Shown one piece after another: positions 18,601 to 26,257 of a DNA stretch of 59,883 bases; positions within the stretch are counted from its first letter, which is position 1; each line of letters begins with the position of its first letter. The notes beneath the pieces are model-generated. The model saw only the letters and a list, made by a program, of their open reading frames with translations. It did no database searches and was not told the DNA's origin. This stretch comes from Microcaldota archaeon (GTDB lineage: Archaea; Micrarchaeota; Micrarchaeia; Micrarchaeales; Micrarchaeaceae): positions 1 through 59,883 of the forward strand of contig JAJYLX010000005.1 of assembly GCA_021787495.1 (NCBI GenBank), given 5' to 3'. The position numbers and the translations under genes were made by a program.

Positions 18601-19916
18601 CGGCAACGGGCAACTACTTCCAGCAGATGGTCAACATAACCGAGGGCCAGTTCCATGGGTATCTCACGTACAACGGCAACCTCGCCAACTTCGAGTACTT
18701 CTACAGCAATGGCACCGTGATACCTGCATGGATAGAGGGAAACAGTTCAGGGGTATTGCAGACGTGGCTCAAGCTGAACCCTTCCATAGCCGCCAACGGG
18801 AACTACGTGGCGTACCTCGGATTCGCGGGGAACAGCGTCAATCTGCTCTCGAGCTCGGGCACGAACGGCATAGGGGAGGCCCCTCAGCTGAGCCCTGCCT
18901 ATGCTGAGTACGACGACGCGAACAGCGTCTTCCTGAACTATTTCAGGGGTGACTCGCTGGCAGGCTGGACAACGGCGGGCACCGCCGGACAGACGGGCTC
19001 CGCACCCTCCGGCTCCCCGTTCGGCGCAAACGCGTTCTACGCCAACGGGGGCAATGGGGACTATCTGTACACGCAGGCGTCCGGGCAGAGCGACAACATG
19101 ATAATCGAGTATTACACGTACACGGCGAACCTCGATGACTTCTATTTCCTTGCCGACTCTACAGGATCAGGGCAGATGGGCAGGGTGGGCAGCGGATCTG
19201 GGTGGTACGGCATCACCAGCGCCACGTCGTGGACGTCATGGACTGGCCCGCCGGACACAGGGACCTGGTCAAACGAGTGGATCACAATTGGCATAGTGGC
19301 CTCATCCGGGTCTGCGACGATGTATGTGGCGCCGCATGCGACGGGCTACGGCAGCGAGATAGGGCAGAACCAGTCCAATGTGTATACCGTCTCGGACAAT
19401 GGCGTTTACATAGGGCTGGTGGGCGACGCGGCTAGCGGCACAACGGTGCAGTACTGGAACGGAGCCATCGTCAGGTCGTATCCGCCAAACGGCGTGATGC
19501 CCAACGCGGACTTCAGCCAGCCGTACGCCGTATCTGCACAGAACGTGTGCACGATATCGCTGTCGCCAAACTCAATAAACTTCGGCACGATAAACCCCGG
19601 GAGCAACAGCGGCAGCACCGGCAACACCATAACGGACACGAACTCCGGAGGAACCGTGCCTGCGTACATATGGGTGTACGGGACCGACTGGAGCGACGGA
19701 ACGAATACATTCGGCGTGGGCAACACCGTGTGGTCAAACGTTGCTGGGGTCGCTTACGGCTCCGCGGCCAGGCTGACGGCAGCGTCATCCAACACGACCA
19801 TAATAGTCCCGGCCTCCGGCTCCGACTCGAACACGATAAACTTCGCGCTCGGCGTGCCAGGAGGGCAGGCGGCGAGCAGCTACTCCCAGAACATAATCAT
19901 AGTGAACACGTGCTGA
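15627..19916 (+). CDS. Large secreted protein with duplicated DUF2341 plus lectin-like modules
   Basis: 1429 residues from the ATG at 15627, which follows a TATA box by 25 bases and begins with a clean signal peptide. A Ser/Thr-rich mucin-like stretch spans about residues 125-178. Two modules follow, each a DUF2341-like domain (EFFYNNGTIVPSWLEGN at 17140-17200; EYFYSNGTVIPAWIEGN at 18690-18750) plus a lectin/LamG-like domain with SGQMGR and NGxYIGLVGD motifs. An Ig-like stretch near 18030-18530 separates them. The last 125 residues form a domain with Cys at each end (CTISLSPNSINFG to VNTC). It is secreted; glycan binding is an inference from the lectin-like fold. An upstream ATG at 15573 would hide the signal peptide. 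Confidence 0.88.
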   Translation: MRPSPYVIAALALPLMIIAGRPLMLQAAGLLAGNALNTTFAESGIPTGTIWMVSYNGVLENSTANIIIFSTPPGNYPFTIADVTANGITYAPSGPSGYAIAGNGIEAMFAPESNTVSSTPTSTSTTMVPATTNSTTSSASSTSSSTTGSSTSTSSSTTSSSSTTSSSTTSSTSTAQPSQGLGASQRIGSNSVANARIGRIISSLNRTYGSNWIRIVNASTTQSNVPVQGGIGRTVAQGLLVQTGIPDTSPASLSVADFNNMTAINSSQYDNFAGMLGSSMGGGINGSLVVFNKTASVEYGKLAGRGRAYAAGTNGLHYVALDGSGVMTVYNVSVTKAPSSPCIYVNLAPQPFCTNSTVPLQIHVPIVNGRYGLTGQTWYPLNITFEASLLGDNRAPFNFTVTDITNGTALTPLTTMVSNSVNVREGFRIPVTHSVEISFSSAGNANYSAVVDDPITIPAGILYYVPITFTNSQTSGVSNPFQLSVTVNALYYQSYEDSNLDNVEFFYNNGTIVPSWLEGNTLNNRQTLNLYSSNNIRYWLSVPGGFLHASSSNTLYMGFSNKGQSLLNSVSTGAAPDLWCASGCPETSYAQYDDGTSVFLYYNVNPISTSGWTIHSTAGLTASAPGGSPFAAANALYANSANGDYMYTSVDGLTTNEIISFDVYTTGLGNLFFLTSSSGSGQMGRLDGRGGGDYSGLASAASWTSWSAPSSGLSLAKNIWYKYDIVIAGSTAYSYIGSNTLSLGSYGTGANSKSITNNGNYIGLVGDGLGSSYVTYWNGMVIRAYPPSNTMPSASFSAVQQANAPATLSMSPNPVAYGGTSSLQATCSPNTDTCEILVNSVLKASGTGSASYTFPISAVGAYTVNAVNVNQVYTATGTLTVTKAAPTITLPDFPSNIIYGSAETVTANIVTVGNQLTANDYVNNVLHASFSTQDQFSESAVGTYTVTANTPGNGNYLQATVSGTFTICPAAGTVPSGLVEYACVSLSNGQSAATGNYFQQMVNITEGQFHGYLTYNGNLANFEYFYSNGTVIPAWIEGNSSGVLQTWLKLNPSIAANGNYVAYLGFAGNSVNLLSSSGTNGIGEAPQLSPAYAEYDDANSVFLNYFRGDSLAGWTTAGTAGQTGSAPSGSPFGANAFYANGGNGDYLYTQASGQSDNMIIEYYTYTANLDDFYFLADSTGSGQMGRVGSGSGWYGITSATSWTSWTGPPDTGTWSNEWITIGIVASSGSATMYVAPHATGYGSEIGQNQSNVYTVSDNGVYIGLVGDAASGTTVQYWNGAIVRSYPPNGVMPNADFSQPYAVSAQNVCTISLSPNSINFGTINPGSNSGSTGNTITDTNSGGTVPAYIWVYGTDWSDGTNTFGVGNTVWSNVAGVAYGSAARLTAASSNTTIIVPASGSDSNTINFALGVPGGQAASSYSQNIIIVNTC

Positions 19917-19943
19917 GTTCCATAATTCGGCTCCATAAAAAGG

Positions 19944-19950
19944 TTTAAAT
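19944..19950 (+). promoter_or_regulatory. TATA box of the Cys-bounded domain gene
   Basis: TTTAAAT, about 35 bases before the ATG at 19982. It supports that ATG over the TTG at 19967. Confidence 0.5.
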
Positions 19951-19981
19951 TCTTATCATTCGAGATTTGAGTGGCCAGTTC

Positions 19982-20941
19982 ATGAGACACGTCAAATCGA
20001 TAATCACGATTAGCTTGGCAACGACGGCTGTGTTTGCGGCGCTCGCCTTCGCGGTTTACGTGGCGGCGTACGGCAACCTGGCGCTCGCAGGGTCGAGCAA
20101 CCAGGTGGTGAACGCCATAGTATCAGTGCCGGTCTATTGCGGCAACACCCTGAGCAACACCATCATAGGGTTCGGCGCCACCAACAATCCGCCTGGGATA
20201 GCGCCCGGGTCGAGCGTCAATACCGCAAACCTCAGCGTTTACACCAACACCTACGGCAACATGAACGCGAACGTCTTCGTCATGGGCAGCACGTGGGCCT
20301 ACAGCACATACACCTTCGGCGTCAGCAACACACTCTGGAGCGCGGCCAAGCAGGGCGGCTATTCCGGCACCGCGCTCACGTCCTCGTTCGTGCTCGCTGC
20401 GAACGCGGTATCGCAGGGTACGAACACCATTTACTTTGGGGTGGCTGTGCCTGCTGGACAGCAGGCCGGCAACTACCTGCAGCAGATAACCGTACAGGCC
20501 AAGTGCGGCGGATCGACGTACACGGCCCCGAACACGGTCATCAGCGCGTACGTCAATGTCACAGGGTACTGCGCGGTAAGCCTGGGCACCAACGCCATAA
20601 ACTTCGGGACGATAACCCCAGGCAGCAACAGCGTCTACACCTCCAACGTCATAACCGACACCAACACAGGGGGCAACAAGGACGCCTCGATATGGGTCTA
20701 CGGTGGCAACTGGATAGCCGGTGGCAACAACTTCTATGTGGCAAACACGGCCTGGGCGTCTTCCAACGTGGTGTACGGCACGGGCACCGCCCTGACGTTG
20801 ATAGGCGCGAACACGGGCATACTGGCCGGGGCGCAGGGCACCTCATACAACACCAACAGCGTTTACTGGGGCTTGGCCGTCCCTGGGGGACAGCCCGTCG
20901 GATCGTACACGCAGAACATAATCATTATAAACACGTGTTGA
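19982..20941 (+). CDS. Secreted protein of two Cys-bounded domains
   Basis: 319 residues. Residues 1-35 are a signal anchor. Two copies of a domain of about 125 residues follow. Copy 2 runs from CAVSLGTNAINFG to IIINTC at the extreme C-terminus and is a close relative of the last domain of the preceding 1429-residue protein: both contain FGTI.PGSNS, ITDTN.GG, IWVYG..W, VPGGQ and SYTQNIII.NTC. Copy 1 starts at PVYCGNTL and ends at VQAKCGG. Each copy starts and ends with Cys, which suggests a disulfide closing the domain. It has its own TATA box and lacks a C-terminal anchor. Probably a surface subunit; function unknown. Confidence 0.85.
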   Translation: MRHVKSIITISLATTAVFAALAFAVYVAAYGNLALAGSSNQVVNAIVSVPVYCGNTLSNTIIGFGATNNPPGIAPGSSVNTANLSVYTNTYGNMNANVFVMGSTWAYSTYTFGVSNTLWSAAKQGGYSGTALTSSFVLAANAVSQGTNTIYFGVAVPAGQQAGNYLQQITVQAKCGGSTYTAPNTVISAYVNVTGYCAVSLGTNAINFGTITPGSNSVYTSNVITDTNTGGNKDASIWVYGGNWIAGGNNFYVANTAWASSNVVYGTGTALTLIGANTGILAGAQGTSYNTNSVYWGLAVPGGQPVGSYTQNIIIINTC

Positions 20942-20954
20942 GAGCAGGGAGTCA

Positions 20955-21713
20955 ATGATGCGAAGATCCGCCTTGATTAGCGTCGCGTTTGTCCTCGCTG
21001 CCCTGTTCGCTGCCACGTACGGGCAGTTCGGAGAGAGCGCCGGGGCGCTGAACTTCAACGTCAGCCTGGGGGGCAGCGAGACGCTCAACTACACACTCTT
21101 CAACCAGGGGAACAGCAGCATAGGCTTCGGCATCGTCTTCCAGGGCTTCAACCCGATAAAGAACACGACCATGCCGACGGTCATAATCTCGCCGATGAAC
21201 GGCACGATAGGGCCGCACCAGAACATCAGGATCAGCACCACCGTCGAGATGCCCGATGACCAGCACAACCTAAATGCGAGATGGGACGGGCTCATCCAGG
21301 CGGTGGAGCAGCAGGCCGGCAAGGCGGGCCAGAACGGCGCGGTCATCTTCGCCGGGTTAGGCAAGGAGATAATCATAACAGCGCAGCCCGCCAAAGGCAT
21401 ACCGCTCATCTACATAGGCGTTGCTGTGGTCGTTGTGGCCGCTGCAGCAGCGGGAGGGGCGCTCTATTATAGGAGCAGGAAGCGGAAGGCGCCCGCAAGG
21501 GCCAGGGCGCCTGCACCGAGGAAAATCACGGCACGCAGGGCCGCGGCGGGCAGGAAGGCCCCGGCGAGGAAGGCCGCTGCAAGGAAAAGGGCGCCGCAGA
21601 GGAGGAAGAGGGCCCCGGCGAGGCGCAGGGCAGCACCAGCGAAGGCCAGAAGGCGTGCGACCGCAAGGAAGAAGGCAACCGCATCCAAGGCCAGGGCTAG
21701 GCGGGCCAGGTAG
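20955..21713 (+). CDS. Single-pass membrane protein with histone-H1-like basic tail
   Basis: 252 residues: signal peptide (1-23), an ectodomain of about 120 residues with several N-x-S/T sites, a membrane helix near 147-173 (PLIYIGVAVVVVAAAAAGGA), then about 78 residues made almost only of Ala, Arg, Lys and Pro (repeats such as RKAPARKAAARKR). The tail faces the cytoplasm and resembles histone H1 or bacterial Hc1-like nucleic-acid binding tails. It sits 13 bases after the preceding surface gene and in the same direction. A link between the cell surface and nucleic acid or ribosomes is an inference. An alternative ATG is one codon further on. Confidence 0.82.
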   Translation: MMRRSALISVAFVLAALFAATYGQFGESAGALNFNVSLGGSETLNYTLFNQGNSSIGFGIVFQGFNPIKNTTMPTVIISPMNGTIGPHQNIRISTTVEMPDDQHNLNARWDGLIQAVEQQAGKAGQNGAVIFAGLGKEIIITAQPAKGIPLIYIGVAVVVVAAAAAGGALYYRSRKRKAPARARAPAPRKITARRAAAGRKAPARKAAARKRAPQRRKRAPARRRAAPAKARRRATARKKATASKARARRAR

Positions 21714-21730
21714 CGGGACGCCTTAGTTCA

Positions 21731-21802
21731 AGCCCCGAGAGGGAATCGAACCCTCAACCTCCTGTTTACAAGACAGGCGCTCTGCCATTGAGCTACCGGG
21801 GC
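21731..21802 (-). tRNA. tRNA-Thr(UGU)
   Basis: 72 bases folding as a full cloverleaf: acceptor GCCCCGG with TCGGGGC (one G-U), D-arm AGCTC...GAGC, anticodon stem CCTGT/ACAGG with loop CTTGTAA giving UGU, and T-arm GAGGGTTCGATTCCCTC. CCA is not encoded. A TATA box (TTTTTATAG on the minus strand, 21826-21834) lies about 28 bases upstream. No intron. Confidence 0.95.
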
Positions 21803-21904
21803 GCTGATAGGTATCGTCTCTGAACCTATAAAAATGTGGCGCGCTCTGCCTTGGGCTTGGCCTGTGCCTGCGATCCGTGCACCGCCCTGCGGCTGCATGG
21901 ATTA

Positions 21905-22825
21905 TCATTTCGCCGCGCTCAGCCACAGATCAAGCGCACGGTCCACGTCATGCGCGATGAGGAGCGTCAATGGTTTTAGATCGCCGGAATCGGCCCTGTC
22001 CAGCGACGAGTAATATGACCGCCTTATCCTCCTCTGCAACACCACAGGGGGGAAGCCCGCGCGCATCAGCCGCAGGTTTGCGAGAAGCCTGGCCAGCCTG
22101 CCGTTGCCGTCGACGAATGGGTGTATCCAGGCCAGCCCGTGGTGCAGTCTTGCCGCAGACTCTACTGCGGCGCAGCACCTGCCCGAAGAGTTGAGTTCGC
22201 TGATTACCATCTTCATCTTTTCCGGCACATCCCTCCAGTTGGGAGGCACGTGCCTCGTGCCCGTGATGTAAACCTGTTCGTGCCTGTAGAAGCCTGCATT
22301 ATGCGGGTCTATCCGGTCGAGTATCGTCGCATGAAGGTTGAGCACGTCCGTCTCCGTTATCTTGGCCTTTGAGTCCGCGATCTTCTCAAGCAGCCTTATT
22401 GCGTCGCGGTGGTTCGTAGCCTCGAGATAGTCCTTCATGGGCTTGCCGCCTATGGTGATCCCCTTCTCGAGCACGAAGTACGTCTCACGCAGCGTAAGCC
22501 GATTGCCCTCGATCGCGTTGGAGTTGTATGTCATCTCAACATCGAATTTCCTCCTTAGGCTTTCCACGGCATTCTTGGGCAGCGGCCGCAGCGAGTTCAG
22601 GGTATCAAGCTTCCCCTTGAGGCTTGCACACAATGGCACCCCCAAAATGCTGCCGCTGCGCGGTCTCGGAACCGGTACGCCGTGAGACCTACAATAGTCG
22701 AGCATTGATTCCCTGTCCCCAAAATACTTGATTACCCGCTGCCTCACACGGCCCTCTTCCCGCACCGATTTTACCAGCTCGTAATATGCGGACGAACCCC
22801 TTGTTTTCTCCCTTATGAATGACAT
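21905..22825 (-). CDS. fic: Fic-family protein (AMPylase or related transferase)
   Basis: 306 residues. The Fic active-site motif HPFVDGNGR is at 235-243 with the catalytic His. The N-terminal inhibitory helix motif S-x-x-x-E-G-N is present at 102-108 (SNAIEGN), making this a self-inhibited Fic. The family usually transfers AMP or another phosphate-linked group to protein hydroxyls; the target here is unknown. Residues 14-36 (YYELVKSVREEGRVRQRVIKYFG) form a small domain also seen at the N-terminus of the regulator at 58251. The ATG at 22825 follows a strong TATA box by 28 bases; longer frames extend through the promoter and were rejected. No antitoxin-like partner is adjacent. Confidence 0.92.
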   Translation of the reverse strand: MSFIREKTRGSSAYYELVKSVREEGRVRQRVIKYFGDRESMLDYCRSHGVPVPRPRSGSILGVPLCASLKGKLDTLNSLRPLPKNAVESLRRKFDVEMTYNSNAIEGNRLTLRETYFVLEKGITIGGKPMKDYLEATNHRDAIRLLEKIADSKAKITETDVLNLHATILDRIDPHNAGFYRHEQVYITGTRHVPPNWRDVPEKMKMVISELNSSGRCCAAVESAARLHHGLAWIHPFVDGNGRLARLLANLRLMRAGFPPVVLQRRIRRSYYSSLDRADSGDLKPLTLLIAHDVDRALDLWLSAAK

Positions 22826-22834
22826 AGCGTTTAT

Positions 22835-22881
22835 GTAGTGCCTACTAATATTTATATATTTACATTTTTTGTAGGCACTAC
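22835..22881. promoter_or_regulatory. Inverted-repeat pair flanking the fic promoter
   Basis: GTAGTGCCTAC (22835-22845) and its perfect reverse complement GTAGGCACTAC (22871-22881) bracket the TATA box AATATATAAATATT (22847-22860). The outer distance is 47 bp. The position over the promoter suggests an operator pair allowing looping or cooperative binding. Confidence 0.7.
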
Positions 22882-22925
22882 AGGACATGGCATCCCTATC
22901 TGGTGCATCAGGGTGCAGCCATTCG

Positions 22926-22972
22926 GTAGTGCCAATCAATAATTCGATTAACCAGTTTTCAGTAGGCACTAC
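22926..22972. repeat. Second inverted-repeat pair with identical 47-bp geometry
   Basis: GTAGTGCC (22926-22933) faces GTAGGCACTAC (22962-22972). The spacing equals that of the pair over the fic promoter and the two units lie 91 bp apart, but the sequence between the arms is different. Confidence 0.65.
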
Positions 22973-23014
22973 ACACGGGACATCATTGCAATGGCGAGCG
23001 CATAGGTTGTGGCG

Positions 23015-24568
23015 CTACGCCTTCACGAAGAGCGCCGCGTATCCGGTTATGTAGTCTCCCAGCTTCCCTAATCTTATCTCGTGCGCCACCTCATTCACGA
23101 AATCCAGGTTCCACTTCCTGACCGCGCCGAACAGCGCCGCGAGCGGCGGGAAGAGAGCGACGGTGATTACGATATTGGTCAGTATCGCCCAGTAGCTGCC
23201 CTGCAGCAGGAGCGTCACCCCGTACAGCAGCGCGAGTAGCACCGCCGAGGCCGCGGCCAGCCTGGCCGGACCCCCGAAGCTGTGCCTTAGCGAGAACTGG
23301 CGGTCGAGCGCCCATATATACAAGAAGTTGATCGCAATCTGCGACACTATGAAGAGCGCGAGTATCGCCCCGATGGCCCCGAGGTACGGGACCAGCGCCC
23401 CGAGCAGCGCGACCTGTATCAGCGCGGCCGCGAGCTGGTACTTCATGAATCTCCTCGTGTCGCCGTAGCCTATCTGCAGGTTGGAGGCGTAGGTGTTGAG
23501 CATGCCCACCGTGGTCCCTATCGCTATGAGCGCGAAGTAGAGCGGCGCCATCGTGTACTCGCTCGAGAACAGCGCCAGCACGAGCGGTTGCGAGACCGAG
23601 ACCGCGTAGACCACGACCGGGAGGAGGAGCAGCAGCGTGTAGTAGATGCTGCTGTTGTATATCTTCCCTATCTTCGACGATAGCCTCTTGTCGGTGAACG
23701 ACCTGGAGAAGGCGGGGAGCAGCACGTAGCTCACCGCTAGTAGTATCACGTTGACGAAGTTGCCGAACTTGAATGCCGCATTGTAGTTGCCGACCACCGT
23801 CGTGGTGGCGAAGACGCCCAGCAGCAGGATCGCCAGGTTTGGGGGGGCCTGGTTCGCGATGCTGGAGGCGATGAGCGGCGAGGTGAAGCCGACCACGTGC
23901 CTCATTGTCTCTCTGCTCGGCTTGGAGGGCCTGCCTGCATGCCTTACGACCCAGTACAGCCCCAGCAGCGATGGTACGAGCAGCCCGGCCCCGAGCCCGG
24001 CAATCGCGCCGAAGACGCCGTAGCCCATCAGCACCAGAGCCGTGCTCGCCACGAGCTGTATGAAGGCGTATGACAGGTAGATTATCGTGCCGTACTTCAC
24101 CCTGCCCATCGCTACGAGCGAGGCGAGCATGAGGTTGAAGAAGGTGTACAGGAAGACGAGCGCGCCGGCGAGCATGAGGGAGGGCGCGAACGAGGCGTCA
24201 TGGTAGATGTAGGTGGCAATCGGGCCGCTCAGCAGCACGGCGGCCATGGCGATCGCGAGACCCACGATCAGCGCGACGGCGTACGCCCCTCCCATCAGCT
24301 CCCTTATCTTCTCCCTCTCGGTCATGCCCGGGACCTCCTTCCTGAGTATGACGCCGAAGGTGAAGTGGCCCGTCAGTATCGTGTAGAAGGCGATTGCGAT
24401 GGCGTAGAGGCCGAAGGCGGCCGGGCTGAGCAGCCTCGCGAGGATGGCGAGCAGCAGCAGGATGGCGAGCGAGCCTATCATGTTGCCCGCCAGGTATATG
24501 AGAGTGCCCTTTGCGGTGCTGACGCCGAGCTTCCTTACGGCGCTCCCCTTTCCCTTGCCTTCGGGCAT
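23015..24568 (-). CDS. Polysaccharide/lipid flippase, Wzx/MurJ-like (MOP superfamily)
   Basis: 517 residues with about 14 hydrophobic segments. The start (GTLIYLAGNMIGSLAILLLLAILARLLSPAAFGLYAIA) is the standard opening of the Wzx/RfbX polysaccharide-transporter family. These move lipid-linked sugars across the membrane for glycan or S-layer glycosylation. I use the ATG at 24568, 8 bases after the trpS stop; the frame continues upstream through trpS, where it is antisensible only as an out-of-frame shadow. Given the heavily N-x-S/T-rich surface proteins nearby, a role in protein glycosylation is plausible. It shares a transcription unit with trpS, with no clear functional tie. Confidence 0.87.
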   Translation of the reverse strand: MPEGKGKGSAVRKLGVSTAKGTLIYLAGNMIGSLAILLLLAILARLLSPAAFGLYAIAIAFYTILTGHFTFGVILRKEVPGMTEREKIRELMGGAYAVALIVGLAIAMAAVLLSGPIATYIYHDASFAPSLMLAGALVFLYTFFNLMLASLVAMGRVKYGTIIYLSYAFIQLVASTALVLMGYGVFGAIAGLGAGLLVPSLLGLYWVVRHAGRPSKPSRETMRHVVGFTSPLIASSIANQAPPNLAILLLGVFATTTVVGNYNAAFKFGNFVNVILLAVSYVLLPAFSRSFTDKRLSSKIGKIYNSSIYYTLLLLLPVVVYAVSVSQPLVLALFSSEYTMAPLYFALIAIGTTVGMLNTYASNLQIGYGDTRRFMKYQLAAALIQVALLGALVPYLGAIGAILALFIVSQIAINFLYIWALDRQFSLRHSFGGPARLAAASAVLLALLYGVTLLLQGSYWAILTNIVITVALFPPLAALFGAVRKWNLDFVNEVAHEIRLGKLGDYITGYAALFVKA

Positions 24569-24576
24569 CGATGCAC

Positions 24577-25695
24577 CTAGTCCCTCACTATGTAGTCGTC
24601 GAGCCTGTCCCTGTAGTACTCCCTCTTCTTCCTGAGGTCGTCGAGATAGGCGTTGATCGTCTTCGCGAGGTGCGCCTTGTGCTCCCCGGCAAGCATGGTG
24701 CCGGACCGCTCGGCGTGGAAGATGGACTCCAGCTTCCTGTCGTCCTGCTCGAAGAAGAACCTGTAGTACTGGCAGACGACGCACTTGTCGACGTCCCCGC
24801 CGTACCTCTTCTGCAGCTCCGCCGTGGCCTGCTGGCCCGTGAACGCCCTGCCTATCTTCTTCTCGACGGCGGCGTGGTCGTCCTCTATGTAAATCGTCTC
24901 GCTCTTGTCGCTAGCGCTCATCTTCGAGGCCCCGCTGAGCGCGGGCAGGAACTTTGCGTGTATTATCGAGGGCTTGTAGTAGCCGAGCTTCTCCACCACG
25001 TCCCTGGCGAGCCTGAAGTGCACGTCCTGGTCTATCGCGAGCGGTATCAGGCACGGGACGTTCCTGTTCTCCTCGACGGACTTCAGGAAGGCCGGTACCG
25101 CCTGCATGCTGGTGTAGAATATCCACCCTATGTTCGCCTCGTTGGTCATGCCGAACGCGTCCTTGACGCTCGAGAACGTCAGCCTCTTGGCGACCCTGAC
25201 CGCGTGCCTGTAGAGGTGGCCGGCGTAATCTGTGTCGAAGAATATCTTCGTCTTGCCCTTCTTGAAGCCCAGTGCCAGTATGTCGAGCGCGTCCTCGTAC
25301 GCCAGCTGGTGTATGCCCTCCAGCGTGAGGCCCTTCTTCGCGAGGAACTTCTCCTCGTCGGGTATCTGGATGTAGATCTCGGCGTCGAACTTCTCCTGCA
25401 GCCACTGGGCGAATACGAACGGTATGAGGTGGCCGATCGTCATGCTGCCCGAGGGCGCGATGCCGGTGTAGAGATAGAACTTGTTGCCCTTCTCGTACTC
25501 GTCGAGCAGCCAGTTGAGCTCCCTGTGCGCGTAGTAGATGTTCCTGCGCAGCATGAAGTGCAGGTCGCCCGTTATGCGCTTTATGCGCTCCTTGAGCCCG
25601 TCATCTATGGGCCTGATGCCGGCCTGCCTGGCGAAGACGTCGTAGTCTATCTTGCCTTCCACCTTCCAGGGCGTGACCTCGAATCCCTCTGCCAT
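24577..25695 (-). CDS. trpS: Tryptophanyl-tRNA synthetase
   Basis: 372 residues, the usual length for the archaeal/eukaryotic type. The class I signature is PSGSMTIGHL (HIGH equivalent, near residue 82) and the KMSKS loop is KMSASD (near residue 258). It charges tRNA-Trp with tryptophan in the cytoplasm. It is the first gene of the unit with the flippase, and its upstream region is shared with the divergent eL40 gene. Confidence 0.95.
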   Translation of the reverse strand: MAEGFEVTPWKVEGKIDYDVFARQAGIRPIDDGLKERIKRITGDLHFMLRRNIYYAHRELNWLLDEYEKGNKFYLYTGIAPSGSMTIGHLIPFVFAQWLQEKFDAEIYIQIPDEEKFLAKKGLTLEGIHQLAYEDALDILALGFKKGKTKIFFDTDYAGHLYRHAVRVAKRLTFSSVKDAFGMTNEANIGWIFYTSMQAVPAFLKSVEENRNVPCLIPLAIDQDVHFRLARDVVEKLGYYKPSIIHAKFLPALSGASKMSASDKSETIYIEDDHAAVEKKIGRAFTGQQATAELQKRYGGDVDKCVVCQYYRFFFEQDDRKLESIFHAERSGTMLAGEHKAHLAKTINAYLDDLRKKREYYRDRLDDYIVRD

Positions 25696-25776
25696 GCGGA
25701 TCAGTATGGCTTGTCTGTCAACCCTTATATTGGTTGCCGTCAGCGAAGTCCGACCGCCGGGCCGGGCGGTTGAACC

Positions 25777-25784
25777 TTTTTATA
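25777..25784 (+). promoter_or_regulatory. TATA box of the eL40 gene
   Basis: TTTTTATA, 62 bases before the eL40 ATG, which gives a leader of about 30 bases, longer than for most genes in the window. Confidence 0.5.
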
Positions 25785-25842
25785 CTTTCGTGCGTCAACT
25801 AATAGAGTAATCTGACCGTGCGGACAGCGTGACGGTGCGTTT

Positions 25843-25995
25843 ATGGGAAAATTTCCGGTGGCAGACGCCGAGATAAGCAGGACGAAGATTTGCAGGAAGT
25901 GCAAGGGCAGGAACAGCTTCGGCGCGGTGAAGTGCAGGAGGTGCGGCTACAGCTTCCTCAGGCCGAAGAACAAGGTAGTCAAGAGGAAGAAGTAA
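25843..25995 (+). CDS. rpl40e: Ribosomal protein eL40
   Basis: 50 residues. Two zinc-binding CxxC pairs (CRKC at 17-20 and CRRC at 31-34) sit in a basic sequence ending VKRKK. Length and spacing match archaeal L40e. It is a large-subunit protein. The short winged-helix gene follows after 28 bases, probably on the same mRNA. Confidence 0.93.
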   Translation: MGKFPVADAEISRTKICRKCKGRNSFGAVKCRRCGYSFLRPKNKVVKRKK

Positions 25996-26023
25996 TCGTT
26001 CCATCTTATGATTTGGTGATTCT

Positions 26024-26242
26024 ATGGCAGAGCTTACGCCTATAGAGCAGACGATAATCAAGGCCATGCAGGAGCTTGGCGCGACGAAGGATACGAGCAT
26101 AAAGACGGCTGACGACATAACGAAGAAGAGCAACAGGCCGAAGGGCCTCGTCACGAACACTCTCACGTCGCTCGCGCAGAAGGGCGTCATAAAGAGGGTG
26201 GCGAGGGAGAAGGCCTCCGGCTACTACATAATGCAAGCCTGA
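26024..26242 (+). CDS. Small winged-helix protein
   Basis: 72 residues forming one winged helix: helices at 5-18, 27-35 (TADDITKKS) and a recognition helix NRPKGLVTNTLTSLAQKGVI, then a wing with KASGYYI. The layout resembles eS25-like or small archaeal regulator wHTH proteins; I cannot separate these. Being placed directly after eL40 makes a ribosome-associated role possible. The next gene begins 15 bases after its stop. Confidence 0.75.
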   Translation: MAELTPIEQTIIKAMQELGATKDTSIKTADDITKKSNRPKGLVTNTLTSLAQKGVIKRVAREKASGYYIMQA

Positions 26243-26257
26243 CGCTTAGGCGATGGC

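Noticed and set aside
21725-21810. Intron in tRNA-Thr
   Set aside because: All loops have standard lengths, so no intron is needed.
22835-22972. CRISPR or integron attC sites
   Set aside because: Arms are 11 bp inverted, not direct repeats, and lack the attC core signatures; no integrase is near.
23015-24784. Longer form of the flippase starting inside trpS
   Set aside because: The extra 72 codons are an out-of-frame copy of trpS sequence; the membrane protein starts naturally at 24568.
24571-25773. A 400-codon open frame antisense to trpS
   Set aside because: Its sequence is the usual low-information shadow of a GC-rich gene; trpS on the other strand has full synthetase motifs.
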